Of a stretch of DNA of 64,000 bases, positions 18,936 through 30,197 are shown piece after piece. Every line of letters starts with the position of its first letter. Position 1 is the stretch's first letter. This stretch comes from Bacteroides faecichinchillae JCM 17102 (GTDB lineage Bacteria; Bacteroidota; Bacteroidia; Bacteroidales; Bacteroidaceae): the NCBI RefSeq assembly GCF_000614145.1, contig NZ_BAKK01000011.1, positions 62,001 to 126,000 on the forward strand, in the 5' to 3' direction. The translations under genes and the position numbers were made by a program. A model generated the notes under the pieces. The model was not told where the DNA came from and made no database searches. It was given only the letters and a program-made list of their open reading frames with translations.

Positions 18936-19594
18936 ATTTGTGCATTTATAAAGTTCAGTTCTCTAAGGCTTTTGTTTTGAATAATTTAGTACAGTATTGA
19001 TCCGCCACAATTGTTCGTAAATAGTAGTTTCCTCTGTTTCCCTTTCTTTAATTATAAGGACTAAATTATACATTAAAGAATAGGCACTGGAGAATATTAC
19101 ATTCCACTTATTAATAAACGATTGCAAGTTAAAGAAAATCTTTTAGATGACAAAAAATGTACGTAAAAACATTCATTTCGTTATATATTATTGAAAATAT
19201 TCTATCTTTGTGGAAATTGGGTTAAGTGGATTATTAATTATTGTATCTTGTTTTTTACGTTACTTTCATTTGTTGTATTGAATTTGTGCGACAAGAAAAA
19301 TATACGATTCTAAATAAAATCATTTGTTGTTACTACAGACAAAAGACATAAGGAACAATAGCGACTTTTCTTCATCAGGAAAGGTAAATCTGCACAAAGT
19401 AATTTCGGTAACTACATTATTCTCGTACACGGATGAAAGGAACATTCAGATAGTTATCTGACAGAAAATAATAGTATAATTATTCTAATCATATTCTTCT
19501 ATGGGTACCTTTGATATATTAGTTTCAATTAATTTGTTTATTTCATCAGAAATCTATACTTTTAGAGCTTATAAACCCTTTAAAAATTAATTCT
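18936..19594 (+). other. Long intergenic region before hppA
   Basis: About 660 AT-rich bases without a convincing ORF. A perfect -7 box TATCTTTG is at 19203-19210, but it lies nearly 390 bases before the hppA start and lacks a TTTG at the right distance. TACCTTTG at 19506-19513 is a second, nearer -7 box candidate. I see no structured RNA or repeat. Confidence 0.5.
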
Positions 19595-21799
19595 ATGGAT
19601 AACATTCTTTTTTGGCTGGTTCCAGTCGCTTCTGTGTTAGCCCTCTGTTTTGCTTATTATTTCCATAAGCAGATGATGAAAGAGAGTGAAGGTACTCCTC
19701 AAATGATAAGGATAGCCACTGCCGTTCGTAAAGGTGCGATGTCATATCTGAAACAACAGTATAAAATTGTAGGTTTTGTGTTTTTGGGATTGGTTATTTT
19801 GTTTTCTATTATGGCGTATGGTTTTAATGTCCAGAATAGCTGGGTGCCAATAGCTTTCCTAACAGGTGGTTTCTTTTCGGGTCTTTCCGGTTTTATGGGA
19901 ATGAAAACTGCAACATATGCATCTGCACGAACTGCAAATGCTGCCCGTAACTCATTGAATGCCGGGTTGAGAATTGCTTTCCGTAGTGGTGCAGTGATGG
20001 GTTTGGTAGTTGTCGGTCTTGGGTTGCTCGATATTTCTTTCTGGTATCTGCTTTTGAATGAGGTAATTCCTGCTGATGCTCTGACACCAACTCATAAACT
20101 TTGCGTAATTACTACTACAATGCTTACTTTCGGAATGGGAGCTTCTACACAAGCACTCTTTGCTCGCGTAGGTGGCGGCATCTATACAAAAGCTGCCGAT
20201 GTAGGTGCTGACTTGGTTGGTAAAGTAGAAGCAGGTATTCCTGAAGATGATCCACGAAATCCTGCAACAATTGCCGATAATGTGGGCGATAATGTTGGAG
20301 ATGTTGCGGGTATGGGTGCTGATTTGTACGAATCTTATTGTGGTTCTATTCTGGCAACTGCTGCATTGGGTGCTGCGGCCTTTATTCATTCTGCCGATAC
20401 CGTGATGCAGTTCAAAGCAGTGATTGCCCCGATGTTGATTGCGGCTGTCGGCATTATTCTTTCGATTATTGGCATTTTTTCTGTCCGTACGAAAGAGAAT
20501 GCTACGATGAAAGACTTACTTGGCTCGTTAGCATGGGGAACCAATCTTAGTTCCGTACTTATTGTGATTGCAACTTTCTTTATTCTGTGGCTTTTGCAAT
20601 TGGAGAATTGGATGCTGATTTCGGGAGCGGTAGTCGTTGGCTTAGTAGTAGGAATCGTTATCGGTCGTTCTACGGAATATTATACTTCTCAATCTTATCG
20701 TCCAACTCAGAGATTGAGTGAGAGTGGCAAGACAGGACCTGCAACTGTAATTATCTCCGGTATTGGTTTGGGAATGCTTTCTACAGCTATCCCTGTTATT
20801 GCTGTGGTCATAGGTATCATTGCTTCCTATCTGTTGGCAGCCGGCGGAGATTTTGCAAATGTTGGTATGGGATTGTATGGAATTGGTATTGCTGCTGTTG
20901 GTATGCTTTCTACATTAGGAATAACTTTAGCAACGGATGCTTATGGCCCTATTGCTGATAATGCAGGTGGTAATGCTGAGATGTCAGGTCTAGGTGCTGA
21001 AGTTCGTAAGCGTACTGACGCACTTGATTCTCTAGGGAATACGACTGCTGCTACCGGAAAAGGATTCGCTATCGGTTCTGCTGCTCTTACAGGCTTGGCA
21101 CTTCTGGCATCCTATATTGAAGAGATTCGTATTGGGCTTACTCGATTGGGAAATACAAACTTGGATTTCGCAGATGGAGGCTCGGTCAGCATAGCCAACG
21201 CTACATTTGTAGACTTTATGAACTATTATGAAGTGAATCTGATGAATCCCAAAGTTCTTTCGGGTATGTTCATCGGTTCGATGATGGCTTTCCTATTCTG
21301 TGGATTGACAATGAATGCAGTGGGAAGAGCAGCAGGACATATGGTAGACGAAGTCCGCCGTCAGTTCCGTGAAATAAAGGGAATTCTTACCGGAGAGACG
21401 GAACCTGACTATGAACGTTGCGTAGCTATTTCAACAAAAGGTGCACAGCGAGAGATGGTGGTTCCTTCATTGATTGCTATAGTTGCTCCTATCTTGACAG
21501 GATTTATTCTGGGTGTACCGGGTGTTCTTGGATTGCTGATAGGTGGTCTGAGTAGTGGATTTGTATTGGCCATCTTTATGGCAAATGCCGGAGGTGCATG
21601 GGATAATGCGAAGAAATATGTAGAAGAGGGAAACTTAGGAGGAAAAGGCGGTGAAGTGCATAAGGCGACAGTGGTTGGCGATACAGTGGGAGATCCGTTT
21701 AAAGATACTTCCGGTCCGAGCCTAAATATATTGATCAAGCTTATGAGTATGGTTGCTATCGTGATGGCGGGACTGACGGTGGCATGGAGTCTATTTTAA
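19595..21799 (+). CDS. hppA: Membrane-bound ion-translocating pyrophosphatase
   Basis: This integral-membrane enzyme hydrolyses pyrophosphate to pump Na+ and/or H+ out of the cytoplasm. The 734 residues hold about 16 hydrophobic helices and the family's signature with [20 protein letters not shown] followed by [16 protein letters not shown]. The [14 protein letters not shown] motif has Ala where K+-independent enzymes have Lys, so it belongs to the K+-dependent class. The homologue in Bacteroides vulgatus has been reported to pump both Na+ and H+, so a dual pump is possible here. The gene stands alone, with a long upstream region and a strong hairpin downstream. Confidence 0.96.
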   Translation: MDNILFWLVPVASVLALCFAYYFHKQMMKESEGTPQMIRIATAVRKGAMSYLKQQYKIVGFVFLGLVILFSIMAYGFNVQNSWVPIAFLTGGFFSGLSGFMGMKTATYASARTANAARNSLNAGLRIAFRSGAVMGLVVVGLGLLDISFWYLLLNEVIPADALTPTHKLCVITTTMLTFGMGASTQALFARVGGGIYTKAADVGADLVGKVEAGIPEDDPRNPATIADNVGDNVGDVAGMGADLYESYCGSILATAALGAAAFIHSADTVMQFKAVIAPMLIAAVGIILSIIGIFSVRTKENATMKDLLGSLAWGTNLSSVLIVIATFFILWLLQLENWMLISGAVVVGLVVGIVIGRSTEYYTSQSYRPTQRLSESGKTGPATVIISGIGLGMLSTAIPVIAVVIGIIASYLLAAGGDFANVGMGLYGIGIAAVGMLSTLGITLATDAYGPIADNAGGNAEMSGLGAEVRKRTDALDSLGNTTAATGKGFAIGSAALTGLALLASYIEEIRIGLTRLGNTNLDFADGGSVSIANATFVDFMNYYEVNLMNPKVLSGMFIGSMMAFLFCGLTMNAVGRAAGHMVDEVRRQFREIKGILTGETEPDYERCVAISTKGAQREMVVPSLIAIVAPILTGFILGVPGVLGLLIGGLSSGFVLAIFMANAGGAWDNAKKYVEEGNLGGKGGEVHKATVVGDTVGDPFKDTSGPSLNILIKLMSMVAIVMAGLTVAWSLF

Positions 21800-21864
21800 T
21801 AGGAAACACTGATTGAACTTAATTTAGATCTATCTTTTTACTTATAAAAAGTATACATTCTTAT

Positions 21865-21924
21865 CAACCTATCACCACATTTCTAAAAGTCTTTATTTGC
21901 AGACTTTGAAATGGTGATAGGTTG
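21865..21924 (+). terminator. Long hairpin after hppA
   Basis: CAACCTATCACCA at 21865-21877 pairs perfectly with TGGTGATAGGTTG at 21912-21924, and inside it AAAGTCT pairs with AGACTTT at 21901-21907. No T-tract follows on the plus strand. It is the likely end of the hppA transcript. Confidence 0.7.
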
Positions 21925-22040
21925 TTGCGTATAAAAACATTAGTAGATATCTTTCAGAGTATTAATAGAAAACTTCCTTTTCATTAACAGATAACTTTCT
22001 AGCTCCTAAATGAAAACTTTCTTTTGATTGAGAGGATTCT

Positions 22041-22125
22041 ATAATTGCAAGTTATGTTTGTACAATTGCAAGTTTCATTTCTATAATTGCAAGTTTTGTT
22101 TTTATAATTGAAACTTCTAATTATA
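22041..22125. repeat. Four-unit array, 21-bp period, core AATTGCAAGTT
   Basis: Units begin at 22041, 22062, 22083 and 22104. The first three share AATTGCAAGTT; the last has AATTGAAACTT. The hexamer TTGCAA in the first three is its own reverse complement. Spacer bases are T-rich and vary. The array lies in the 520-base gap between hppA and rnhB; the rest of that gap holds the hppA hairpin and the rnhB -7 box. Confidence 0.75.
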
Positions 22126-22297
22126 GATTATAAGTAGGCAAAAACAACTTTACTATATAGATATAATAGGTTTATAATAGGAAGATAGCATCTTCTCTAT
22201 TAATATATATCGTCATAAGTAAACGGTCTTTTATCTTATAAATGAAGATAAATTATTCTTTTAAGAATGATTGCCGTTAAAATTCCCACTTTTTCAA

Positions 22298-22305
22298 TAT
22301 CTTTG
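22298..22305 (+). promoter_or_regulatory. -7 box of rnhB
   Basis: TATCTTTG matches the consensus and lies 20 bases before the rnhB ATG, giving a very short leader. The -33 box is poor. Confidence 0.5.
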
Positions 22306-22324
22306 ATACCATAAAAAATGTGCA

Positions 22325-22927
22325 ATGTTATTACCTTATTTGAATAAAGAACTGATAGAGGCCGGTTGTGATGAGGCTGGTCGTGGCTGCTTGGCAGGAT
22401 CTGTTTATGCCGCTGCCGTTATACTTCCAAAAGATTTTGAGAATGAGTTATTGAACGACTCGAAACAACTGACTGAAAAGCAACGGTATGCACTTCGTAC
22501 GGTGATAGAAAAGGAAGCTGTTGCTTGGGCAGTGGGAGTAGTTACTCCTGAAGAGATAGATGAAATAAATATTTTGCGAGCTTCTTTTTTAGCTATGCAT
22601 CGTGCTATTGATCAATTGGCAATTCGTCCCCAGCATTTATTAATTGATGGAAACCGTTTCAATAACTATCCGGATATCCCACATACCACTGTAGTGAAAG
22701 GGGATGGAAAATATCTTTCGATTGCTGCAGCTTCCATCTTGGCAAAGACATATAGAGATGATTACATGAATGATCTCCACGAAAAATACCCTTATTACGA
22801 TTGGGACCACAATAAAGGTTACCCAACAAAGAAACATCGGGCAGCTATCGCCGAACGTGGTACGACTCCTTACCATCGAATGACTTTCAATCTTCTTGGT
22901 GATGGTCAATTAAGCTTAAACTTCTAG
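22325..22927 (+). CDS. rnhB: Ribonuclease HII
   Basis: RNase HII nicks DNA at embedded ribonucleotides and removes RNA from RNA/DNA hybrids. The 200-residue protein starts [20 protein letters not shown] and has the DEAGRG active-site motif at 16-21, further acidic residues in LIDGNRF, and the family's [17 protein letters not shown] near the C-terminus. Length and motifs are typical. It is a single-gene unit with its own promoter, between the repeat array and a DUF5723 gene. Confidence 0.96.
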   Translation: MLLPYLNKELIEAGCDEAGRGCLAGSVYAAAVILPKDFENELLNDSKQLTEKQRYALRTVIEKEAVAWAVGVVTPEEIDEINILRASFLAMHRAIDQLAIRPQHLLIDGNRFNNYPDIPHTTVVKGDGKYLSIAAASILAKTYRDDYMNDLHEKYPYYDWDHNKGYPTKKHRAAIAERGTTPYHRMTFNLLGDGQLSLNF

Positions 22928-23057
22928 CCACAAGTGTAGAAATATATTCTACATATTTTAGCAATTAATGTGCGATTATGTCTTAAAAATGGTTCTTTAA
23001 ATCCTTTTTGCGCTAAAAAAATGTTGTTTAGTGCTTTTATTTGTTATCAAAATGACA

Positions 23058-23065
23058 TATATTTG
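23058..23065 (+). promoter_or_regulatory. -7 box of the DUF5723 gene
   Basis: TATATTTG lies 36 bases before the ATG. A TTTG at 23040-23043 is only 14 bases upstream, closer than usual. Confidence 0.45.
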
Positions 23066-23100
23066 CAAGCAGTAACAAGAAAGAAAAAAAGATTTAAATC

Positions 23101-24636
23101 ATGACATCAAACAAACTACTTTTCTGTGTGAGACTCGTTGGAGTATTTATAATTATGCTGATTGGCGCTTTGCCTGTAAATGCACAGTTTTTACGCACTT
23201 CTTATTTTATGGAAGGTACACATTATCGCCAACAACTTAATCCTGCCTTGACACCAACTAAGGGATATTTCAATCTTCCTGTTATCGGTGCGATGAATGC
23301 AACTGTAAGTTCTACATCTTTAGGCTATCAAGATATCATTGATATTATTGATGATGGGGATGACTTTTACACTAATCCGGATTTTCTGGGGCGTTTGAAA
23401 GATAATAATAAGTTGAATGTGAACTTTAGCACAGAGATTCTTTCTGCCGGATGGTATAGTGGCAAGAACTTTTGGTCGTTTAATGTAGGGCTTCGTACAG
23501 ATATTGGTGCGAATCTTACAAAGTCTATGTTTTCTTTTCTGAATGAAATAGAGACATTTGAGGATCAATGGAGAAACAGTGCTTATGACATTAGTGGTCA
23601 GCGATTGAACATTCAAGCTTACACTGAAGTTGGATTGGGACTTTCACGTCAGATTAACAACCGTCTGACGGTTGGTGGAAGGGTAAAAGTATTGCTGGGC
23701 ATTGGCAATATGGATTTGAAACTAAGTAGGGTGGCAATGAGTGCTAAATTGCCGACAGATCAACGTATTAATCAATTGCAAGATGTTAATTATTTGATGA
23801 GTAACTATAATACTCCGGGAAAGATCGAGCAACTGAAAAATGAGTTTGATGCTTATCATGCAAATTTGGTTGTAGGTGCTACTCTGGAGAGCTCTTTCAA
23901 AGGATTGAATTTGGTTGAAGAGGAGGGACAAGATTATATCAGTGATTTTGAGTTTGAAAGTAAAGACTTGGGAATCGCTGGTTATGGTTTCGGCATTGAC
24001 TTGGGAGCTTCTTATAAGATTTGGGATAATCTGACTGTGTCAGCTTCAGTTCTTGATTTAGGTTTTATTTCTTGGTCGAAGAATGCAACGAAGATAGCTT
24101 CTGCTAACTCATCGGGTATTGATATAAAAGGTAGTACTTATACGAATATGATTAATGTAAATGATCCAACTACTATCTTAGGTGCTGTTAATCAATTACA
24201 AAGTGATGCGAATGGTTATATGGATCGTGTGACAAGTGGTGATGTGCTTGACTATGAGATGTTGCAGCTTAGAACGGAAGAAGCTAGCGAATCCCGCAAA
24301 TCTCGTTTGGCATCTACTCTTGTGTTGGGAGCTGAGTACGGGTTCTTTAATAATAAACTGGGACTGGGTGTATTGTCTACCACTCGTTTTGTACAGCCTG
24401 ATGCACTGACGGAAATTACCCTTTCTGCAAACTATCGTCCGAAGAGCTGGTTTAATGTAGCACTAAGTTATTCGGCTATTCAATCGGCTGGTAAATCATT
24501 TGGACTTGGCCTGAAACTAGGCCCATTGTTTGTCGGAACTGACTATATGTTTTTGGGAAAGAACTCTAATGCTGTAAATGGATTTGTTGGAATATCTATT
24601 CCATTAGGCGGAAAGAAATCCAATAAAGAAGGATAA
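23101..24636 (+). CDS. DUF5723-type outer-membrane beta-barrel protein
   Basis: A signal peptide (LVGVFIIMLIGALPVNAQF) is followed by alternating hydrophobic strands through all 511 residues, with the early motif GTHYRQQLNPALTP and repeated ...LGLGLSRQI..., ...SASVLDLGF..., ...LGVLSTTRF... strands, ending in VGISIPLGGK. This fits a PorV/PorP-like outer-membrane barrel catalogued as DUF5723 in Bacteroidetes. Its function is not known; no type 9 secretion or OmpA genes are adjacent. It is a single-gene unit between a -7 box and a strong hairpin. Confidence 0.75.
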   Translation: MTSNKLLFCVRLVGVFIIMLIGALPVNAQFLRTSYFMEGTHYRQQLNPALTPTKGYFNLPVIGAMNATVSSTSLGYQDIIDIIDDGDDFYTNPDFLGRLKDNNKLNVNFSTEILSAGWYSGKNFWSFNVGLRTDIGANLTKSMFSFLNEIETFEDQWRNSAYDISGQRLNIQAYTEVGLGLSRQINNRLTVGGRVKVLLGIGNMDLKLSRVAMSAKLPTDQRINQLQDVNYLMSNYNTPGKIEQLKNEFDAYHANLVVGATLESSFKGLNLVEEEGQDYISDFEFESKDLGIAGYGFGIDLGASYKIWDNLTVSASVLDLGFISWSKNATKIASANSSGIDIKGSTYTNMINVNDPTTILGAVNQLQSDANGYMDRVTSGDVLDYEMLQLRTEEASESRKSRLASTLVLGAEYGFFNNKLGLGVLSTTRFVQPDALTEITLSANYRPKSWFNVALSYSAIQSAGKSFGLGLKLGPLFVGTDYMFLGKNSNAVNGFVGISIPLGGKKSNKEG

Positions 24637-24703
24637 ATATAATTTCTCTCTCTTAAACATTCTCTTTTTAATATTCTCTATTGAGGAAAAACGTATAGTT
24701 TAG

Positions 24704-24750
24704 CAGCCTGTCATCAAAAGTCTTGTTAAAGAAACTCTGATGACAGGCTG
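24704..24750. terminator. Bidirectional terminator between DUF5723 and corA
   Basis: CAGCCTGTCATCA at 24704-24716 pairs perfectly with TGATGACAGGCTG at 24738-24750. TTATCTTTTT follows on the plus strand and an A-rich stretch lies on the other side, so it can serve both convergent genes. Confidence 0.8.
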
Positions 24751-24804
24751 TTATCTTTTTGATAATTTATCAATGACTCTTTTTGGAGAATGAAGAGTCT
24801 GATT

Positions 24805-25734
24805 CTAAAACCATTTAATTTTCCGGAAGATCACGAATGATAATGCCGACAACATAACTGAACAAAGGATAATGAGAGCAAATGCATGTGGCGTATCTTC
24901 AAGATGAATATCTACATTCATACCATAGAAACTGGCTATTAATGTAGGAAGCATCAGGGTAATAGATAGACTGGTCATTCGTTTCATGATAGCATTCACA
25001 TTGTTGGATATGATGGAAGCAAATGCATCCATAGTGCCGGTAAGAATGTCGCTATAAATATTCACAGTATTAAGTGCCTGTTTCAGTTCGATAATCACGT
25101 CCTCAACCAAGTCTTTATCCAGATAATTAGTGTCTTGAAAAATACTTTGTAGTTTTCCGATCATTACTTCGTTGCCACGAATAGAAGTATTGAAGTAAAC
25201 TAATGTCTTTTGTAACCTCATTAAACGTAGAAGGTCTTCATTACGTATACTTTTCTCCAATTCCTTTTCTGCGGCTGTGATATCCAGGTTGATTTGTTTC
25301 AAATATTTTAGAAACCATACGGAAGAGGAATAAATAAGGCGGAGAATCAGGTCGAGTTTATTACGCACTTCGATACCTTTTTTACGGGTGTGCTCGATAA
25401 AGTCCGGCAGTAAGTCTGTATTATAATAACAGACGGATACGATAATCTCATCATTGGTAATAATACCGATAGGCACTGTACTAAAGGGAAGATTTCCATT
25501 TAATTTGTCCTGTACCGGAATACGGAGAATGGTTAGTAACCAATTACCTTCTGTTTCGGTACGTGGACGCTCATCTGTATCGGCGATGTCGGTCAGGAAT
25601 GATTCGGGAACTTTCAGGATTTGAGTCAGAAACTCAAAGTCATCATTGTCCGGGCATACTACATTTACCCAGCTGTTAGGGAGCCATTGTGCTTTTTCCA
25701 CAAAGCCGGCTTCACAATAAAGATATCTTCTCAT
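24805..25734 (-). CDS. CorA family Mg2+ transporter
   Basis: CorA-type proteins are pentameric inner-membrane channels for Mg2+ and related divalent ions. The 309 residues have a large cytoplasmic N-terminal domain and two C-terminal membrane helices; the first ends in FYGMNV, the family's GMN selectivity motif, and the second is near the end (FALIILCSVMLSALSFVIF). The positively charged KIKWF end is also typical. The gene is monocistronic, with a -7 box 136 bases upstream. Confidence 0.9.
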   Translation of the reverse strand: MRRYLYCEAGFVEKAQWLPNSWVNVVCPDNDDFEFLTQILKVPESFLTDIADTDERPRTETEGNWLLTILRIPVQDKLNGNLPFSTVPIGIITNDEIIVSVCYYNTDLLPDFIEHTRKKGIEVRNKLDLILRLIYSSSVWFLKYLKQINLDITAAEKELEKSIRNEDLLRLMRLQKTLVYFNTSIRGNEVMIGKLQSIFQDTNYLDKDLVEDVIIELKQALNTVNIYSDILTGTMDAFASIISNNVNAIMKRMTSLSITLMLPTLIASFYGMNVDIHLEDTPHAFALIILCSVMLSALSFVIFRKIKWF

Positions 25735-25870
25735 CTTATTGCCTCCTTTCGTTTGTTTACACGAGCAGAGGCATTAACGTTCAATGACTCTGTTCGCTTT
25801 AATTAATACTAATTGTGCACGTTCGTGGGTTTGAATCGTCCATATTCTATCATTTTATTTTAAAGCGATG

Positions 25871-25878
25871 CAAAAATA
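25871..25878 (-). promoter_or_regulatory. -7 box of corA
   Basis: CAAAAATA, read on the minus strand as TATTTTTG, fits TAnnTTTG. The -33 region is weak, and the leader would be long (about 130 bases). Confidence 0.4.
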
Positions 25879-26002
25879 CGGAAAACATTTAAGAGTTTCG
25901 GCTTTGCACCGCTTTTTTAGGATTTGTTTTATTTACTTTTTCCCATTTCTATCTCTTCGAAATTTTAAAAGATCATTTGTGAAGATAGAATCTGTTTATT
26001 GA

Positions 26003-28452
26003 TTATTCTTCTTTAGGTATTCCGAAACGATTTTCCAAATAATTCTGAATGGTATAGCTATATTGATTATCCCGGGAAATGCTTCCGTCTTTTTCTACCA
26101 GTTCATAATGTGGAATACCATTGAAGTGGAACAATTCGCGCAAGTAGTTATATTCTGTTTCGGTGACATAATAACTTGCTTCTCCTTTCAGGTTCTTCTC
26201 CACATACTCTTCGTAGGCTTTTCTTGGAGACTCTTTCTCGCCTGTAATGTAGATGAACTGAAATTCCGGATGATTTTTATATATTTTACGTAAGTTAGCA
26301 GTAGCCTCAATTCCTCCTCGACATGGTCCACAGCTAGTAGCCCAGAAATCAACAAATAATACTTTGTTCGGGTGATTTTTAATAATGTTGCGGAATATAT
26401 CAGCTGCCTTTCCCTCAGGTAATTGATAGGATCTTTCCTCTTTCTCCGGATGAGTGCTTTCCAATATCCGTTCTGCTTCCATCGCTAGATAAGGAAGAGT
26501 GAGTTGCTTCTTGAATTCATCTATGTATTGACTGGCTATTTGCTTGGTACTTATAGATTGTAGGCTATAGCGTAGTGCACGTACTTTTGCTATTTGCCAA
26601 AGTAACGGATTGGGTTCTTTGTATAAAGAAGCGAGTATGGAATCTTTCCTATGTATTTCATCCAGTTGTTCTTCTATTTTAGATCTATCTCTATCTTCTT
26701 GAGATACTTCCATTTGTTCCTGTAGCGTAAAATATTCGTCAATAAGTTCTTTTTCATCTTCGTACAATTTCCCTAGTTTTTTATTCTCTTCTTCTATTTC
26801 TTTAAGTGATACAGTTACTTTTTTCCCAGCTAATGACTCATGTCGCCTTCTGATTGTTTCTTGGTCGGCATTTAACTTAACTCCTTTTTCTTTGAGGAAA
26901 GACAGAATTGGTTTCTTAGGATAGGTAAATGTTATATAGTTCCCTTGGGGAGTTGTAGAACCGTATATCTCTCTGAAAGGTCCATATACTCAAATCGGTT
27001 AATGAATATACTACAATCTGAAGATTCTATAAGTGCTGTTATATCGTTGAGCGGCATTTCATGCAGGAAACTAAAATAAGCATTATCTGCTTGAACTTTT
27101 AAAGCTTCATTAGTTGTATCTTCTTTGGCATAATAATTTCTATTTAATAGGAATTCATAAAGGACAGTTCCTGTTGTCAATTTTACTTTGTTTTCTATTT
27201 GGCGTACTGCTTTCTTTGAAGGTTGATAAATCTGGATCAATGAGTCGGCTATATGTTTCCATTGAGAAATAAAAGGCTGAATATGCTCTTTATATTGGTT
27301 GGGAGTCAGTTCTTTTTGTGATTTATACATGTCTTCGTAATTGTAAGAAATTAAAGATTCACTATCTCTTACCAAATAAGACAAAGAGGCTGATGGTCCC
27401 ATGTATGCAGTGTTTTTAATTGGAAAATTACGGTCGCGTGCACGACTGCGGGCCAGTATATCTTCCCAATCGATATACATGGTAAGCGTCTGACCGGGTT
27501 CTATATAAAAGGGTAGCCGGTTATTACCGATCGTTATGAATTGCGAAATGGGATGGTAAATGATAAACTTACATTCGAAACTTCCGTCAGGATGAATTTG
27601 TACTACTGTCGGATAATCTTTACGGTTGATTTCATTGGAGAAATAAATAAGTCCTGTTTCGAATCCTAAACGAGAGTCATATCCATTAATATATCCTTGC
27701 AAATAAGCAGTATCTGTATGGAAGAAATCGCTGTACCCTGTATCGGATGCTATTGTTCGGATAGGTCTTAATTGTCTGGTATACATACCATCGCCTGTTC
27801 CATTTACTTGTATTTGGCAATTTCCGTCCTTTTGCGGACTGATTAAAAGAGTACTTGTATTTCCGTCTTTTTTATCCTTTACTACCATTTCTATCCGTTT
27901 TCCTTTTTTGCGGATACTTTGATTGACGTAGATACGGTTATTCATAATGGTAAGAGAATCATATATACCATATTCCCAAGCGTTAGAAGAATCTGTTTTA
28001 TACCAATTTCCTTTGATACTTTCTAGAGGAGAAGTCTTTTTCTTCTTTGGTGGAACCAAATTGATGTCATAAGTATTTCCTTCTGAGGAACTTGGGTCGA
28101 GGTAATGTATGATTTGTGTTTCTTTGGGTAACGGATCAAAGATTAGTACATAATCCATTTCTCCGGAAGCGGGCATATAAACTTCTTTTTTTAGTTCGAT
28201 ACCTTCTGCACCTTTAAAGAAAAACTTCTTTCCGGTTGCTGCGTCTTCCAGATAATTGTCTCCATCTTCTCTAATCCACCAGTGGGGGCGGAAGATAGCA
28301 TGTATATATAGACGAGTGCTTTCAGAGGTTCGTTCAATACGCGTGATGTTGGATCTACTTCCGGTACGGGCTTTGAAAGAAGGATTATCAATTGTTTGTG
28401 CAGGTAGCATTCCTGATAACAATAATAGAAGGTATAGCAAGTTCATTTTCAT
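26003..28452 (-). CDS. Exported thioredoxin-fold (TlpA-like) protein (one-base frameshift)
   Basis: A signal peptide (MKMNLLYLLLLLSGMLPAQ) leads into a long region of unknown fold (about 20-640), then a thioredoxin-like domain near the C-terminus with FVDFWATSCGPCRGG, the CxxC redox site. At 26942-26944 there are three C on the plus strand where four are expected: the first frame ends LQLPKGTI, the other continues NYITFTYPKKPILSFLKE. Restored length is about 816 residues. Such proteins in Bacteroides are large periplasmic or lipid-linked thiol-disulfide proteins of unknown substrate, often upregulated in host or stress conditions. The gene is divergent from gpmI. Confidence 0.8.
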
Positions 28453-28543
28453 AATATTGATTTATTAATGGTAATTTTACAAAGAAAGGAAAATATTGAA
28501 AGGTTAGTACTTTTGCACATTGTAACTTAACATAGATTAAACG

Positions 28544-28572
28544 TTTGCATAATTAACTTTTTTGTACCTTTG
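28544..28572 (+). promoter_or_regulatory. Promoter of gpmI
   Basis: TTTG at 28544-28547, 17 bases, then TACCTTTG at 28565-28572. Both boxes match the Bacteroides consensus; the ATG lies 40 bases further on. Confidence 0.8.
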
Positions 28573-28612
28573 CACCCGAAAATCAGAGTGATAATTTAAA
28601 TATTAAAATAGT

Positions 28613-30127
28613 ATGAGCAAGAAAGCCCTTTTAATGATCCTCGATGGTTGGGGATTAGGCGACCAAAAGAAAGACGACGTAATCTTCAACACTCCCACTC
28701 CTTATTGGGATTATCTAATGAATAATTATCCTCATTCTCAACTTCAGGCAAGCGGTGAAAATGTTGGCCTGCCCGATGGACAGATGGGTAACTCGGAAGT
28801 AGGTCATTTGAATATTGGTGCCGGACGTGTGGTTTATCAGGATTTGGTGAAAATTAACCGTGCATGTGCTGATGGTAGTATTTTGAAGAATCCGGAAATC
28901 GTTTCTGCTTTTTCTTATGCAAAAGAAAACGGGAAGAACGTACATTTTATGGGATTGACTTCTAACGGTGGAGTACATAGCTCAATGGTTCACTTATTCA
29001 AACTTTGCGATATCGCTAAAGAATATAATATCGAAAATACTTTCATTCACTGTTTCATGGACGGTCGTGATACCGATCCGAAGAGTGGTAAAGGCTTTAT
29101 TGAAGAACTTACTGCACATTGCGGAAAGTCTGCTGGTAAAATTGCTTCTATCATTGGTCGTTACTACGCAATGGATCGCGACAAACGTTGGGAACGTGTG
29201 AAAGAAGCGTATGACTTGTTGGTAAACGGTCAGGGTAAGAAAGTAACTGATATGGTTCAAGCTATGCAAGAATCTTATGATGAGGGTGTTACAGACGAAT
29301 TTATCAAGCCGATTGTAAATGTTAATTGTGATGGTAGAATCAAAGAAGGTGATGTGGTAATCTTCTTTAACTACCGTAACGATCGTGCAAAAGAATTGAC
29401 AGTTGTATTGACTCAACAGGATATGCCGGAAGTCGGTATGCACACTATTCCGGGTTTGCAATATTATTGTATGACTCCGTATGATGCTTCTTTTAAGGGC
29501 GTTCATATCTTGTTTGATAAGGAAAATGTAGCGAATACATTGGGCGAATATCTTTCTTCAAAGGGATTGAGCCAGTTGCATATTGCGGAAACAGAAAAGT
29601 ATGCGCATGTTACATTCTTCTTCAACGGTGGTCGCGAAACTCCGTTCGAAAAAGAAGATCGTATCCTTGTTCCGTCTCCGAAAGTAGCTACTTATGATTT
29701 GAAGCCGGAAATGAGTGCTTATGAGGTAAAAGATAAATTGGTAGCTGCCATTAATGAAAACAAATATGATTTCATCGTAGTAAACTTTGCTAATGGTGAT
29801 ATGGTGGGGCATACTGGAATTTATGAGGCAATTGAAAAAGCAGTTGTCGCTGTAGATGCTTGTGTGAAGGATGTAATTGAAGCTGCTAAAGCACAAGATT
29901 ATGAAGCGATTATCATTGCCGATCATGGTAATGCTGATCATGCTTTGAACGAAGATGGTACTCCGAACACTGCTCACTCTCTGAATCCTGTTCCTTGTGT
30001 TTATGTAACAGAAAATAAGGCTGCGAAAGTAGAGAACGGTCGTTTGGCTGATGTTGCGCCGACTATCTTAAAGATAATGGGGTTGGAGATGCCAGCTGAT
30101 ATGAACGGTGATGTATTGATTAAATAA
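28613..30127 (+). CDS. gpmI: 2,3-bisphosphoglycerate-independent phosphoglycerate mutase
   Basis: GpmI interconverts 3- and 2-phosphoglycerate in glycolysis using two Mn2+ ions. The 504-residue protein starts [16 protein letters not shown], with a metal-binding Asp at 11, the phosphoserine site in [15 protein letters not shown] (Ser61), DRDKRWERV in the middle and [10 protein letters not shown] near the end. Length is typical of the family. It is a single-gene transcription unit with a clear promoter and an intrinsic terminator. Confidence 0.97.
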   Translation: MSKKALLMILDGWGLGDQKKDDVIFNTPTPYWDYLMNNYPHSQLQASGENVGLPDGQMGNSEVGHLNIGAGRVVYQDLVKINRACADGSILKNPEIVSAFSYAKENGKNVHFMGLTSNGGVHSSMVHLFKLCDIAKEYNIENTFIHCFMDGRDTDPKSGKGFIEELTAHCGKSAGKIASIIGRYYAMDRDKRWERVKEAYDLLVNGQGKKVTDMVQAMQESYDEGVTDEFIKPIVNVNCDGRIKEGDVVIFFNYRNDRAKELTVVLTQQDMPEVGMHTIPGLQYYCMTPYDASFKGVHILFDKENVANTLGEYLSSKGLSQLHIAETEKYAHVTFFFNGGRETPFEKEDRILVPSPKVATYDLKPEMSAYEVKDKLVAAINENKYDFIVVNFANGDMVGHTGIYEAIEKAVVAVDACVKDVIEAAKAQDYEAIIIADHGNADHALNEDGTPNTAHSLNPVPCVYVTENKAAKVENGRLADVAPTILKIMGLEMPADMNGDVLIK

Positions 30128-30147
30128 TTTCTTAATAGATAATAGTT

Positions 30148-30183
30148 AAAGGCTGTCTTACGTGTAGAGCGGAGACAGCCTTT
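30148..30183 (+). terminator. Terminator of gpmI
   Basis: AAAGGCTGTCT at 30148-30158 pairs with AGACAGCCTTT at 30173-30183 around a 14-base loop, followed by ATTTTTT. A classic intrinsic terminator. Confidence 0.9.
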
Positions 30184-30197
30184 ATTTTTTATGATGA

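Noticed and set aside
19203..19210. TATCTTTG as the hppA promoter
   Set aside because: It is nearly 390 bases from the gene and has no properly spaced TTTG, so it is only noted.
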